Part shown: one piece after another, positions 53,852 to 62,827 of the stretch
How positions within the stretch are numbered: the stretch's first letter is position 1
Layout of the letters: every line of letters starts with the position of its first letter
NCBI GenBank assembly: GCA_023512105.1
Contig: JAIMAE010000002.1
Span: forward strand, 33,822 to 97,821
DNA length: 64,000 nt
Reading direction: 5' to 3'
From: Bacillota bacterium
Lineage (GTDB): Bacteria; Bacillota; Sulfobacillia; Sulfobacillales; Sulfobacillaceae
Translations under genes and position numbers: made by a program
The notes under the pieces: model-generated
What the model was told of the DNA's origin: nothing
Seen by the model: the letters and a program-made list of their open reading frames with translations, nothing else
Databases searched by the model: none

Positions 53852-56032
53852 TCAGCCGTGCACATAGGTTTGCCAAGCTTGCCGCAGCTGATCCCGCCGC
53901 AGGCGCCACCGCCCGGAACCGGCGGCCAGCTCGACCACGGGATCTTCTACCGTCTCTCCCAGCTCCATCCAGGACACTCCGGCCTGCTCGGCCTGCTGGG
54001 CAAACCGGGAAAGCTGGTCGGGAGCTAGCGCCACCACCACCTGGCCCACCTCCTCGCTAAACAGGCGGGCCACCGGGTCGTCGTCGCTCAGTTTGACCCG
54101 CACGCCGACGTCGGTGAACAACAGCGTCAGCTTGGCCAAGGCCAAGAGCAGCCCCCCGTCCAAAATCGCTCGGACCGCGAAGCCTTCGGGAGCCAGCGCC
54201 CGCAAGGTCGCCTGAATCCGCGGATAGGTGGCGGCCAGGGCCTCCAGGGGCGGAGCCGGGTAGCGTCCGAGCTGGCCCAAGGCATGGGCCAGCACGCTGC
54301 CCCCCAGGTCCGGGCGCGGCGCAGGGTTGAGCAGCACCAATCGCCACCCCGGCACCCGGACGCGGTCGGCCCAGGGCCGACTCGGGTGGGGATGACGTCC
54401 CACCACGCCCACGATGCCAGTGGGCCAGATCGCGCGTCCCTCGGTCTCGTTGTGAAACGAGACGTTCCCTCCGGTCACCGGCACGCCAAACGCCGAAGCG
54501 GCATCGGCGATCCCCTCCACCAGCCGGCGAAATTGCCCGTAGACGGCGGGACGGTCGGGATTCCCGCAATTGATGCCATCGGTCATGCCCATAGGCTCGG
54601 AGTCTTGCAACATGACCCCTAACACCGCGCGGGCCACCGCCCCCGCGCCTCCCGCCCAGGCGTCGGCCGCGGCCCACCGCCCCGGCCCGCTGATCGCCAG
54701 GGTGAGTCCGGCGGCAGTCTCGCGCAATTGGAGGACCGCGACGTCATGTTCAGGCCCGAAGACCGTGCGAGTCTGAATCATCCAGTCGTACCGCCGATAG
54801 ATGTAGGCGCGGTCGCGACAATCCGGGTGCGCCAACACCTTGAGGATCAGCGCCTCGTCCAGGTCAGGAGAGGCCACCGCAGGCGATGCGGTACGCACGA
54901 CCTCCTGCCCTGCCGTGCGGTCTAACGGGCGAATCGGACAGCCCCCGGAGAGCACGGTGGGGGGGAGTTCCGCCACCACCTGGCCGTGCCAGCGCACCCG
55001 CAAGACATCGGGGGCGATCACGCGACCGATGCGGTGGAGGGTCAAGTCCCAGTGGGCCACCGCCGCTCGCACGGCGCCGAGTTGGTCGTCGGGCACCACC
55101 AAGAGCATCCGCTCTTGGGTCTCTGAGAGCATGATCTCATAGGGCGTCATCGCCGACTCCCGCAAGGGAACCCCGTCGAGGTCGAGCTCCATGCCTACGC
55201 CGGAGCGGTAGGCCAGCTCGGCGCTGGCCGAGGTCAACCCCGCCGCCCCCAGGTCCTGGGCCGCCTCCACGCCCCCGGTGGCGATCGCGGCCAAGGTGGC
55301 TTCCATCAACAACTTGCCTGTAAACGGATCTCCCACCTGCACGGTGGGGCGCATGGATTCCACCGCTTCGGCCTCGGCGGTAAAGTCCTGCGAGGCCAAC
55401 AGGCTGGCCCCGTGAATGCCGTCGCGCCCGGTCGGCTGGCCGATCAAGTAGACCCCCGAGCCCACCCGAGCTCCGCTCGCCGACATCAGGTGTGCCTGCC
55501 GCAACAGGCCCACGCACATCACGTTGACCAGCGGATTTTGCGCGTAGGCCGGCGCAAAGTAGACCTCCCCGCCCACCGTGGGCACCCCGATCGAGTTGCC
55601 GTAGTTGCCGACCCCCTCGACCACGCCGTCGAGCAGCCGCTGCGACGGGGCGTCCTCCCCAAACCGCAAGGAGTCCAGCAGCGCGATCGGGCGCGCCCCC
55701 ATCGCCACCACGTCGCGGATGATCCCCCCCACGCCGGTGGCCGCGCCCTGCACCGGCTCCACGTAGGACGGGTGGTTGTGGGATTCCACCTTGAACGCCA
55801 CCAACCACTCCCCTTCCAAGCGAACCACCCCGGCGTTGCCTCCGGGGCCGGTGACCACCGCCGGCCCGGCGTGGGGCAAAAGCGCCAAGGCCGACTTGGA
55901 GCTCTTGTAGCTGCAGTGCTCCGACCAAAGGGCCCCGAACAGGCCGAGCTCCAAATCATTGGGGGTGCGACCCAGCTGTCGCACGATCTCATCATATTCC
56001 TGCGCGGTCAAACCAACCTCTTCGGGTTTCAT
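53852..56032 (-). CDS. purL: Phosphoribosylformylglycinamidine synthase subunit PurL
   Basis: 726 residues, the small PurL type that works with PurS and PurQ. Conserved LWSEHCSYKSSK, VESHNHPS, VMLQDSEPMGMTDGINCGNPD-like region near the middle and DIRDV (here IIRDVVA). The likely ATG at 56032 lacks a close ribosome-binding site (GGAGG is 15 bases away) but overlaps the stop of a short leader frame. A 170-base gap separates it from purQ. Confidence 0.95.
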   Translation of the reverse strand: MKPEEVGLTAQEYDEIVRQLGRTPNDLELGLFGALWSEHCSYKSSKSALALLPHAGPAVVTGPGGNAGVVRLEGEWLVAFKVESHNHPSYVEPVQGAATGVGGIIRDVVAMGARPIALLDSLRFGEDAPSQRLLDGVVEGVGNYGNSIGVPTVGGEVYFAPAYAQNPLVNVMCVGLLRQAHLMSASGARVGSGVYLIGQPTGRDGIHGASLLASQDFTAEAEAVESMRPTVQVGDPFTGKLLMEATLAAIATGGVEAAQDLGAAGLTSASAELAYRSGVGMELDLDGVPLRESAMTPYEIMLSETQERMLLVVPDDQLGAVRAAVAHWDLTLHRIGRVIAPDVLRVRWHGQVVAELPPTVLSGGCPIRPLDRTAGQEVVRTASPAVASPDLDEALILKVLAHPDCRDRAYIYRRYDWMIQTRTVFGPEHDVAVLQLRETAAGLTLAISGPGRWAAADAWAGGAGAVARAVLGVMLQDSEPMGMTDGINCGNPDRPAVYGQFRRLVEGIADAASAFGVPVTGGNVSFHNETEGRAIWPTGIVGVVGRHPHPSRPWADRVRVPGWRLVLLNPAPRPDLGGSVLAHALGQLGRYPAPPLEALAATYPRIQATLRALAPEGFAVRAILDGGLLLALAKLTLLFTDVGVRVKLSDDDPVARLFSEEVGQVVVALAPDQLSRFAQQAEQAGVSWMELGETVEDPVVELAAGSGRWRLRRDQLRQAWQTYVHG

Positions 56033-56076
56033 GTACTTGGGCGGGAACCTCCGACCAAGCCGGAGCAAAAGGGCAC
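56029..56076 (-). CDS. Possible 15-codon leader peptide overlapping purL
   Basis: A GTG at 56076 preceded by G-rich sequence opens 15 codons ending in a TGA that overlaps the purL ATG. It could couple translation into purL, whose own ribosome-binding site is weak. Only arrangement supports this. Confidence 0.25.
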   Translation of the reverse strand: MPFCSGLVGGSRPST

Positions 56077-56143
56077 GCCCTGACGTCCCCCCGTCCCCCT
56101 CCTCCTTTCTCGGCAACTGGCGAGGCGGTCCGCAACCATCTCC

Positions 56144-56189
56144 CGGCGAGGGTCGCCGGGGTCGACCTCGCCGCCTTGGACCCTCGCCG
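56144..56189 (-). repeat. Inverted repeat in the purQ-purL gap
   Basis: CGGCGAGGGTC and its exact complement form an 11-base-pair stem with a 24-base loop, in the only sizeable gap of the purine operon. No T-run follows, so it may be an mRNA-processing or stability element rather than a terminator. Confidence 0.5.
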
Positions 56190-56202
56190 TGGAACGGAAC
56201 CG

Positions 56203-56883
56203 CTAGCGGCCTTGCAACCACAAGCGAAGAAACTCCAACCCGTCTTCCGACCCCAAGAACTGGGAGACCGCCCGTTCCGGGTGCGGCATCAGCCCCATGA
56301 CCCGGCCGCGGGCCAGGCCGGCCACCGCCCCCATCGAGCCGTTGGGATTGGCGGCCTCGTCGACCACGCGGCCCTCGCGGTCGCAATACTGCAAGAACAC
56401 CGTCCCCTCCTGAAAGAGGCGGTCTAGTTCCTGCTCCGAAACCGTGAACGCCCCCTCGCGGTGGGCGATGGGGAGGCGAAAGGACTGGCCCACCTGAAAA
56501 CCCGGCCACGCGGACGGCGCGCTGGCCACCCGCACTCCCTCCCAGGTGCAGCGAAACTTTCCGTCCCGGTTGGCCCGAAGCGCCCCCGGCAACAGCCCTC
56601 GCTCGCACAAGATCTGAAACCCGTTGCAGATCCCCAGCACATGCAGTTGGTCGCGGGCCACCAGCTGCTCGACGGCGTCCATGATCGGAGCGCGCGCCGC
56701 CAAGGCGCCGCTGCGCAGATAATCGCCGTAGGAAAACCCGCCGGGCAGGATCACCCACTCGGCGCCGCCAAGATCGGTGTCTTTGTACCAGCGGCGCACC
56801 GGTTCCACGCCGAGCCGCTCCAAGGCGATCACGGTGTCTTCGTCACAGTTGGAGCCGGGAAACGTGACCACCGCCGCCTTCAT
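56203..56883 (-). CDS. purQ: Phosphoribosylformylglycinamidine synthase subunit PurQ
   Basis: 226 residues, class I glutamine amidotransferase with AVVTFPGSNCDEDT, the nucleophile in LGICNGFQIL and the His-Glu end LMPHPERAV. Supplies ammonia to PurL. Overlaps purS (ATGA). Confidence 0.97.
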   Translation of the reverse strand: MKAAVVTFPGSNCDEDTVIALERLGVEPVRRWYKDTDLGGAEWVILPGGFSYGDYLRSGALAARAPIMDAVEQLVARDQLHVLGICNGFQILCERGLLPGALRANRDGKFRCTWEGVRVASAPSAWPGFQVGQSFRLPIAHREGAFTVSEQELDRLFQEGTVFLQYCDREGRVVDEAANPNGSMGAVAGLARGRVMGLMPHPERAVSQFLGSEDGLEFLRLWLQGR

Positions 56884-57149
56884 CGATGTCCTCCGACCTC
56901 GCGCGCCTCGGTCACCGCGAAAACCTCCAGCACCGGATTGGCCAGCAAACGCCGCGCCGCCTCCGCAGCCACCGCCACCGCCTGCTCCCGGTCCTCGGCC
57001 TCGACCTCCAGGTCGACCAACCGCCCCAGCCGAACCTGGGCGATGGTGTCAAATCCCATCTGCTGGAGCACGTGCCCCACCGCCTGCCCGGCCGGATCGA
57101 GAATCTCGGCCTTGAGGCGGATGGCCACCACCACCTGCCACCGACTCAT
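56880..57149 (-). CDS. purS: Phosphoribosylformylglycinamidine synthase subunit PurS
   Basis: 89 residues with the family pattern AEILDPAGQAVGHVLQQMGF and VRLGRLVDLEVE. A structural partner of PurL and PurQ. The ATG overlaps the purC stop; longer upstream readings lie in purC. Confidence 0.95.
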   Translation of the reverse strand: MSRWQVVVAIRLKAEILDPAGQAVGHVLQQMGFDTIAQVRLGRLVDLEVEAEDREQAVAVAAEAARRLLANPVLEVFAVTEAREVGGHR

Positions 57150-57850
57150 CGCAGCACTCTCGCCAAGACTTCCTGGTAGGCCTCGGCCACTCCACCCAGG
57201 TCGCGGCGGAACCGGTCCTTGTCCATCTTGGTCAAAGAGGCCTTGTCCCACAGGCGACAGGTGTCCGGGGAGATCTCGTCTCCCAGCAAGAGCTCTCCCT
57301 GGGCCCACCCAAACTCCAACTTGAAGTCGACCAATATCAGGTCGCGGGCGTCAAAGTAGGCCGAGATCACCTCGTTGACCCTGCGGCCAAGCGCCTTCAA
57401 GCGCTCGACCACCTCCGGCGGAGCCAGTCGCAAGGCCTGAACATGGTCATCGTTGAGCAGCGGATCGCCCAGGGCGTCGTTTTTGTAGTAGAGCTCCACC
57501 ACCGGCCGCTCCAAGATGGTCCCCTCCGCCAAGCCGGTCCGTTGTTGCAGCGACCCCGCCACCCGGTTGCGGACCACCACCTCCAAGGGGATCATGGTCA
57601 GGCGGCGCACCTTCAGGGTGCGGTCGTCGACTTGCTCGAGAAAGTGATTGGCCACTCCCGCGGCAGCCAGGCTGGTAAACAGCCGGGCGCTGATCCGCGC
57701 GTTGACGACCCCTTTTTCGGCGATCTGGCCGCGCTTTTGTCCGTTGAAAGCGGTGGCATCGTCCTTAAATTCGACGAACAGCTCATCCTCCCGATCTCCC
57801 AGGAAGACCTTTTTGGCCTTCCCCTCGTACAGCAGGCGGCGCTCCGTCAT
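57146..57850 (-). CDS. purC: SAICAR synthetase
   Basis: 234 residues with LLYEGKAKKVF at the N-terminus, IPLEVVVRNRVAGSL, LVDFKLEFG and LLGDEISPDTCRLWD. Ligates aspartate to CAIR. Overlaps purB and purS at both ends (ATGA). Confidence 0.97.
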   Translation of the reverse strand: MTERRLLYEGKAKKVFLGDREDELFVEFKDDATAFNGQKRGQIAEKGVVNARISARLFTSLAAAGVANHFLEQVDDRTLKVRRLTMIPLEVVVRNRVAGSLQQRTGLAEGTILERPVVELYYKNDALGDPLLNDDHVQALRLAPPEVVERLKALGRRVNEVISAYFDARDLILVDFKLEFGWAQGELLLGDEISPDTCRLWDKASLTKMDKDRFRRDLGGVAEAYQEVLARVLR

Positions 57851-59184
57851 TGCCGTTCGCTCCCTTCCTTGGCCGGATAGGTCGACCGCTCAATGCCAAT
57901 CCGGTTAAAGATGTAGTCCACTTCCTTCAAGTACGGCTCCACCGAGAACAATCCTTCGACCTCGGCCTTCGACAACCACCGACTTACCTCCGGGTCCTCG
58001 GTCAGCCGCTGGCGAAAGCTCTTGGCCGGCTCGGCTGCCGCCGCCATGGCATGGCGCTGCACCAGCTGATATGCCGCCTCCCGAGTCATCCCGGCTTCTA
58101 CCAGTTTCAGCAGCACCCGCTGCGAGAATACCAGCCCACCGGTGGCCTCGATGTTGGCGGCCATCCGCTCCGGGCGCACCACCAACCCCTGGAGAATCGC
58201 GTTCATCTGGGCCAGCATGTAGTCGGCCAAGATGGTGGCATCAGGCAGAATCACCCGCTCCACCGAGGAGTGGGAGATGTCCCGCTCGTGCCAAAGCGCG
58301 ATGTCCTCCAAGGCCGGCACCACGTAGCCGCGCAGCAGGCGACTGAGTCCAGAGATTTGCTCACACTTGACCGGGTTGCGCTTGTGCGGCATCGCGCTGG
58401 AACCGCGCTGCCCACTGGCGAAGGGCTCCTCGACCTCTGCCACCTCGGTCCGTTGCAGGTGGCGAATTTCGGTGGCAATCTTGTCTAAGGTGCCTCCCAA
58501 AATGGCCAGGGCGGCGATCACCTCGGCGTGGCGGTCCCGCTGCAGCACCTGGGTGGACAGCGGTGCCGGGCGCAACCCCAGTTTGGCCGCCACGTGGGCC
58601 TCGACCGCCGGCGGGATGTTGGCATAGTTGCCGACTGCTCCAGACAGCTTGGCCACCCCGATCACCGACCGTGCCCGCTCGATCCGTTCCCGGTCGCGGC
58701 CCAACTCCAGCCACCACAAGGCCGCCTTGAGGCCGAAGCTGGTGGGCTCGGCGTGCATCCCATGGGTTCGCCCCATGATCGGGGTCCGCTTGTACCGCAA
58801 GGCCAGTGCCCGCACCGTCTCCAACAGGGCGTCGATCCCGGCCACAATCCGGTCCAACGCCTCTACGGTCAGAGAAGCCAGGGCGGTGTCGACCACGTCG
58901 GTGGAGGTCATCCCGAAGTGCAGGTACTTGGCATCCTCCGGGTCGACGGTCTCGCCGGCCGCGCTCAAAAAGGCCAGGACGTCGTGATGGTAGCGCTGTT
59001 CGTAATGCTCCACCCGCGCCGGGTCCACAGAAGCCGCCTTCAGGCGCTCCGCCACCCCGCGCGGAATTCGCCCCAGCTCCTCCCAGGCCTCCACCGCGTA
59101 AAGCTCGACGTCAAGCCAACGCCGATAGCGGTTGGCGTCCGACCACAGCTGCCGCATCGCCGGGCGACTGTATCGCTCTATCAT
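57847..59184 (-). CDS. purB: Adenylosuccinate lyase
   Basis: 445 residues of the fumarase/aspartase superfamily with signature GSSAMPHKRNP and GRTHGMHAEPTSFG. Works both in IMP and in AMP formation. Starts 27 bases after guaA. Confidence 0.97.
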   Translation of the reverse strand: MIERYSRPAMRQLWSDANRYRRWLDVELYAVEAWEELGRIPRGVAERLKAASVDPARVEHYEQRYHHDVLAFLSAAGETVDPEDAKYLHFGMTSTDVVDTALASLTVEALDRIVAGIDALLETVRALALRYKRTPIMGRTHGMHAEPTSFGLKAALWWLELGRDRERIERARSVIGVAKLSGAVGNYANIPPAVEAHVAAKLGLRPAPLSTQVLQRDRHAEVIAALAILGGTLDKIATEIRHLQRTEVAEVEEPFASGQRGSSAMPHKRNPVKCEQISGLSRLLRGYVVPALEDIALWHERDISHSSVERVILPDATILADYMLAQMNAILQGLVVRPERMAANIEATGGLVFSQRVLLKLVEAGMTREAAYQLVQRHAMAAAAEPAKSFRQRLTEDPEVSRWLSKAEVEGLFSVEPYLKEVDYIFNRIGIERSTYPAKEGSERQ

Positions 59185-59211
59185 CGCCGTCTTCCTCTCT
59201 CCCTGGCGTAC

Positions 59212-60744
59212 TCATTCCCATTCGATGGTTCCCGGGGGCTTGGAGGTGATGTCGTAGACCACCCGATTCACCCCGGGCACCTCAGCCACCACGCGGTGCG
59301 CAATCCGGTCCAGCACCTCGGGGTCCAGCCGCACCCAATCCGCGGTCATACCGTCCTCGCTGTGCACCGCCCGCACCACCACCGGCCGCCCGTAGGTGCG
59401 TTGGTCCCCCATCACCCCCACCGAGCGAATGTCCAGCAACACCGCGAACGCCTGCCAGATCGGCTCCCCGAGCTCGCTTTGTCCCAGCCTGGCGGTCTCT
59501 TCGCGGACGATGGCGTCGGCCGCCCGCACCATCTCCACCGCCTCCGCCGTCACCTCCCCGACGATCCGCACCGCCAACCCCGGTCCCGGAAAGGGCTGCC
59601 GCCACACCACCGACGGAGGCAGGCCCAGTTCCAGGCCCACCCGCCGCACCTCATCCTTGAACAACAGGCGCAGCGGTTCGACCACCTTTAGCCGCATCCA
59701 GTCCGGCAACCCACCGACGTTATGATGCGACTTGATGGTGTGGGCTCCGCTGCCGTGGCCGGACTCGATCACGTCGGGGTAGACCGTGCCCTGGATCAGG
59801 GTGTCGATCGCCCCCAGGCTCTCCGCCACCTGCTCAAATTCCTTGATGAACTGGGCCCCGATGATCTTCCGCTTGGCCTCGGGGTCGGTCACCCCGCGCA
59901 GCGCCTCCAAGAAGCGCGGCCCTGCCCGGACTACCCGCAGGTCGAGGTGCGGGAAGGCCGCTTCGACCTCCTCGACCTCGCCCGAGCGCATCAGACCGTG
60001 GTCGATCAGCACCGCGGTCAACCGGCGGCCCAGGGCTCGTTCGGCTAAAGCCGCGGCCACCGCCGAGTCGACTCCGCCGGAGAGCGCGATCAGCGCCCGT
60101 CCGGGACCTACCGCCTCTTCGATCTGAGCCACCGCCTGGGCGATGAACGACGTCGGACGCCAGTCGGGGGCAATCTGGGCCAGTTGGTAGAGAAACGCCC
60201 GCAACATCGCCTGCCCATGGGGCGTGTGATGGACCTCGGGGTGGTACTGTACCCCCCACAGGTTGCGCGCCGGATCGCCCATTGCCGCCACCGGGGTGGT
60301 CTCGGTGGCGGCCAGCACCACGAAGCCGGGCGGCACCCGACGCACCATATCGCCATGGCTCATCCACACCGGCGAGTGTTCCGGCACGTCTTCCAAGAGC
60401 GCGCTGGGCCCAAGCTTGGTCATCACCCGCCGGCCGTACTCCGGGCGCTCCGCGCGCACCACTTCCCCCCCGAGCTGAAAGGCCATCAGCTGCATCCCGT
60501 AGCAGATCCCTAAAATCGGCAGACCCAGTTGAAATATCGCCGGATCGCAGCGCGGCGCGCCGGGGTCAAAGACGCTGGCCGGCCCCCCGGAGAGCACCAA
60601 GGCAGCCGGCTTGCGGGCTGCGATCTCTTGGGCCGAGAGCGTCCCGGGAACCAGTTCGCAGTAGACCTCCAGCTCGCGAATGCGGCGGGCGATCAGCTGA
60701 TTGTATTGGGCCCCGAAATCCAGGACCAAAACCGGCGCGCTCAC
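59212..60744 (-). CDS. guaA: GMP synthase (glutamine-hydrolysing)
   Basis: 510 residues. Glutaminase domain with [11 protein letters not shown] (Cys) and [12 protein letters not shown]-pyrophosphatase domain with [11 protein letters not shown]-terminal dimerisation domain ending in TIEWE. The GTG overlaps the hpt stop (GTGA) with GAGGA upstream. Its place at the head of the pur genes is unlike B. subtilis. Confidence 0.97.
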   Translation of the reverse strand: MSAPVLVLDFGAQYNQLIARRIRELEVYCELVPGTLSAQEIAARKPAALVLSGGPASVFDPGAPRCDPAIFQLGLPILGICYGMQLMAFQLGGEVVRAERPEYGRRVMTKLGPSALLEDVPEHSPVWMSHGDMVRRVPPGFVVLAATETTPVAAMGDPARNLWGVQYHPEVHHTPHGQAMLRAFLYQLAQIAPDWRPTSFIAQAVAQIEEAVGPGRALIALSGGVDSAVAAALAERALGRRLTAVLIDHGLMRSGEVEEVEAAFPHLDLRVVRAGPRFLEALRGVTDPEAKRKIIGAQFIKEFEQVAESLGAIDTLIQGTVYPDVIESGHGSGAHTIKSHHNVGGLPDWMRLKVVEPLRLLFKDEVRRVGLELGLPPSVVWRQPFPGPGLAVRIVGEVTAEAVEMVRAADAIVREETARLGQSELGEPIWQAFAVLLDIRSVGVMGDQRTYGRPVVVRAVHSEDGMTADWVRLDPEVLDRIAHRVVAEVPGVNRVVYDITSKPPGTIEWE

Positions 60745-61283
60745 TCCGCGTTCCTCACCAGCCGGCATAAGTCGGGCAAGTTGCGATACCGCTCGTCGAC
60801 GTCAAGCCCGTATCCCACCACGAATTCATCCGGGATTTCAAAGCCTTTGTAATGGACCGGCACCGCCACCTGACGGCGCGAGGGCTTGTCCAGACAGCAG
60901 CAGATGCGCACGCTGGCCGCTCCCCGCGCCCGCACGTGGCCGTAAATATAATTGAGCGTCAGGCCGGTATCGACGATGTCCTCAACCACCAGTACGTGCT
61001 TGCCTTCGACCGCAAAGTCCAGATCTTTAAGAATGCGCACGACCCCCGAGGATCGCGTGGAGGTTCCGTACGAAGAGATGGCCATGAAGTCTACCGTGAC
61101 CGGCAAGTCGATGGCCCGCATCAAGTCGGCTAAAAACACAAACGAACCTTTGAGGATTCCCAACAGCACCAGTGGTTTGCCTTGGTAGTCGAGCGTGATC
61201 CGTTGCCCCAAGCGGCGCACGCGGGCTTGGATCTCCTCGGCCGGAAATAGCACCTCGACGGATTCGCCCTCCGCCCATGTCAT
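60741..61283 (-). CDS. hpt: Hypoxanthine phosphoribosyltransferase
   Basis: 180 residues with the PRPP-binding loop [17 protein letters not shown] and N-terminal region [18 protein letters not shown]. Salvages hypoxanthine and guanine. The frame is coupled to guaA and only six bases from the MerR-type gene upstream, so the regulator, salvage, and GMP genes probably form one transcript with pur. Confidence 0.95.
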   Translation of the reverse strand: MTWAEGESVEVLFPAEEIQARVRRLGQRITLDYQGKPLVLLGILKGSFVFLADLMRAIDLPVTVDFMAISSYGTSTRSSGVVRILKDLDFAVEGKHVLVVEDIVDTGLTLNYIYGHVRARGAASVRICCCLDKPSRRQVAVPVHYKGFEIPDEFVVGYGLDVDERYRNLPDLCRLVRNAE

Positions 61284-61289
61284 GTTGCC

Positions 61290-61712
61290 TTACTTCCCCT
61301 TCTCCGGTCGTTCATCCTGCCGCGTCATCCGCCGAATGATGGTAGCTCGGTTGCGCAAGGGATATAAGGACTCGGTCATCGGAGGCTCGCCGCGGGCGAT
61401 CCGCTTGCCCTCGAAGTAGCTCTCCACGTCCCGCTCCAGCTGGACGTCGTCCCAGGGGTGGGCGCTCTCCTCCTCCGCCAACAGGCGCTGCCGCACTTGG
61501 CGCAAGGAAAGCCCCTCGTCCAGCCACTGTTTGATCCGCTGAAGCCGTTCGACATCCAGCGCCGTGTACAAGCGCTGGTTCCCGGCCGTTCGTCGGGGAA
61601 CGACCAAGTTTTGGGCCTCGTAATAGCGGATCCGGCGCTCGGTCAGTCCGGTCGCCTCGCGCACCTCTCCAATGGTCAGCGCGCCTGCGCGCGTCTTCCC
61701 CTTTCCTCTCAA
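61290..61712 (-). CDS. MerR-family regulator, GlnR/TnrA-like
   Basis: 140 residues. The winged-helix part TIGEVREATGLTERRIRYYEAQNLVVPRRTAGNQRLY matches the GlnR/TnrA branch of the MerR family, and the following LQRIKQWLDEGLSLRQVRQRL agrees. In Bacillus these sense glutamine synthetase status. The start is a TTG with GGGGAAG upstream. A good promoter lies 47-75 bases upstream. As first gene before hpt-guaA-pur it may tie purine synthesis to nitrogen supply (inference); the C-terminal GlnR autoinhibition tail is not obvious. Confidence 0.85.
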   Translation of the reverse strand: MRGKGKTRAGALTIGEVREATGLTERRIRYYEAQNLVVPRRTAGNQRLYTALDVERLQRIKQWLDEGLSLRQVRQRLLAEEESAHPWDDVQLERDVESYFEGKRIARGEPPMTESLYPLRNRATIIRRMTRQDERPEKGK

Positions 61713-61758
61713 CCTGCTCTTCCCCTTTTACGCCTGCCCACTCCGCAGCATTCGGCTG

Positions 61759-61787
61759 ATTTTATCTTACCGGATTTGCTACGTAAA
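61759..61787 (-). promoter_or_regulatory. Putative sigma-A promoter of the MerR/purine operon
   Basis: On the minus strand, TTTACG and TAAAAT are 17 bases apart, within an AT-rich patch, giving a leader of about 40 bases before the TTG start of the regulator gene. Confidence 0.6.
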
Positions 61788-61873
61788 CAAAATCGTCTGG
61801 GACGGATTCGCATAACTCGCAATTCCCGCGCCGGCCGCCGTGGACAGCGACCGCCTTTGGGCCGCAACCGCGG

Positions 61874-61903
61874 AAAAAAATCCCCGCCCTGGCGCGGGCG
61901 GGG
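61874..61903 (-). terminator. Intrinsic terminator after the DUF1540 gene
   Basis: On the minus strand CCCCGCCC and GGGCGGGG form an 8-base-pair GC stem with a six-base loop, followed by a run of seven T. It is 17 bases past the DUF1540 stop and upstream of the purine operon promoter. Confidence 0.85.
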
Positions 61904-61919
61904 AGAAGCGGTCGCCCCT

Positions 61920-62099
61920 TCAGCGCGGCGCAGCCTGGGGGTCGAAGGAAGCGCAGTAGGGATGCACCTCCCGCCCCGCACCGCCGGCGGGCGGGTGCCC
62001 GTGCTGGGGTTGAATGATGATCTCTGCCAACGTACAAAGGGCGCCTTGCTGATTGAATCGGCAGAGCGCCGCGGTGCAGGCGATCTGTGTGTTGGCCAT
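61920..62099 (-). CDS. DUF1540 small Cys-rich protein
   Basis: 59 residues starting at an ATG with GGGAGGGGAGAG upstream. The pattern IACTAALCRFNQQGALCTLAEIII with a final Cys in PYCASF matches the four-Cys plan of DUF1540, a small family frequent in spore-forming Bacillota; its role is not known but metal binding is likely. A strong terminator follows immediately, which supports it being a real gene. Confidence 0.75.
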   Translation of the reverse strand: MANTQIACTAALCRFNQQGALCTLAEIIIQPQHGHPPAGGAGREVHPYCASFDPQAAPR

Positions 62100-62154
62100 C
62101 GAGCTCTCCCCTCCCTTGGCTGCCGCAGGCGAGTGCCTCCTCCCGCCTGCCGCC

Positions 62155-62652
62155 TTACTCCGCCCTGGCCAAATTTTGCGCGGCCAGCTGGCGTTCTAGT
62201 CGCAAGATTTCCTGATGCGCCTGTCCCAGCTTGTAGGAGAGCTCGCGAATCTCCTCATCGCGCTTTTCGATGCCTTGGGTGCGCCGCGCCATCTCGCGGC
62301 TAAGTAAATCCACCACCTCACGCAGCATCAGGTGCTGAGACTCCAACATCCTGAGCGCCACGCCCCACCAGTCGTACCCGCCGTCCTCTCCGACCCCGGG
62401 GCGAAAGCCTCCTTTGTTGCGCCCCTTGACCGGGAGGCTTAACAGATGCTCAGCTTTTTCCGCCAAGGCTTGCAGGCTTTGCACCCCGCTTCGGCGCAAG
62501 GCCTCCACCGAGATGGTGTAGGGGCGCCCGGCCATTCCCGGTTTGCGTTCGGCCGGCAAGCGCCCGGCATGAATCTCCTCTTTGAGGACCGGAGCCAGTT
62601 CCGGTGAAATCTCGATCAGTTGCCGTAGGGTGACCTCCACAAATCCTCCCAT
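62155..62652 (-). CDS. Protein with helical N-terminus and C-terminal coiled coil
   Basis: 165 residues. The N-terminal half (LRQLIEISPELAPVLKEEIHAG, YTISVEALRRSGVQ) resembles a DNA-binding or small helical module; residues about 105-165 (MLREVVDLLSREMARRTQGI, EIRELSYKLGQAHQEILRLE) form a likely coiled coil. It has no membrane segment. ATG at 62652; a GTG five codons on with GGGAGGA is an alternative. Function unknown. Confidence 0.6.
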   Translation of the reverse strand: MGGFVEVTLRQLIEISPELAPVLKEEIHAGRLPAERKPGMAGRPYTISVEALRRSGVQSLQALAEKAEHLLSLPVKGRNKGGFRPGVGEDGGYDWWGVALRMLESQHLMLREVVDLLSREMARRTQGIEKRDEEIRELSYKLGQAHQEILRLERQLAAQNLARAE

Positions 62653-62827
62653 CCTTTCACGCTCCACGCCCGGTGGGGTCACCAGGCCCCAGCAGGCGTC
62701 GTTGGAGTCGGTCGCCGGTGTTACAACCGTTGCGACCGTTCACATCGGATGGCAATAGGATGCCCCTGGACGAGCGATTTCATCCGCAAACTCTCGAAAC
62801 CTATGGCGTCCAGGAGGAGGAATGGAT

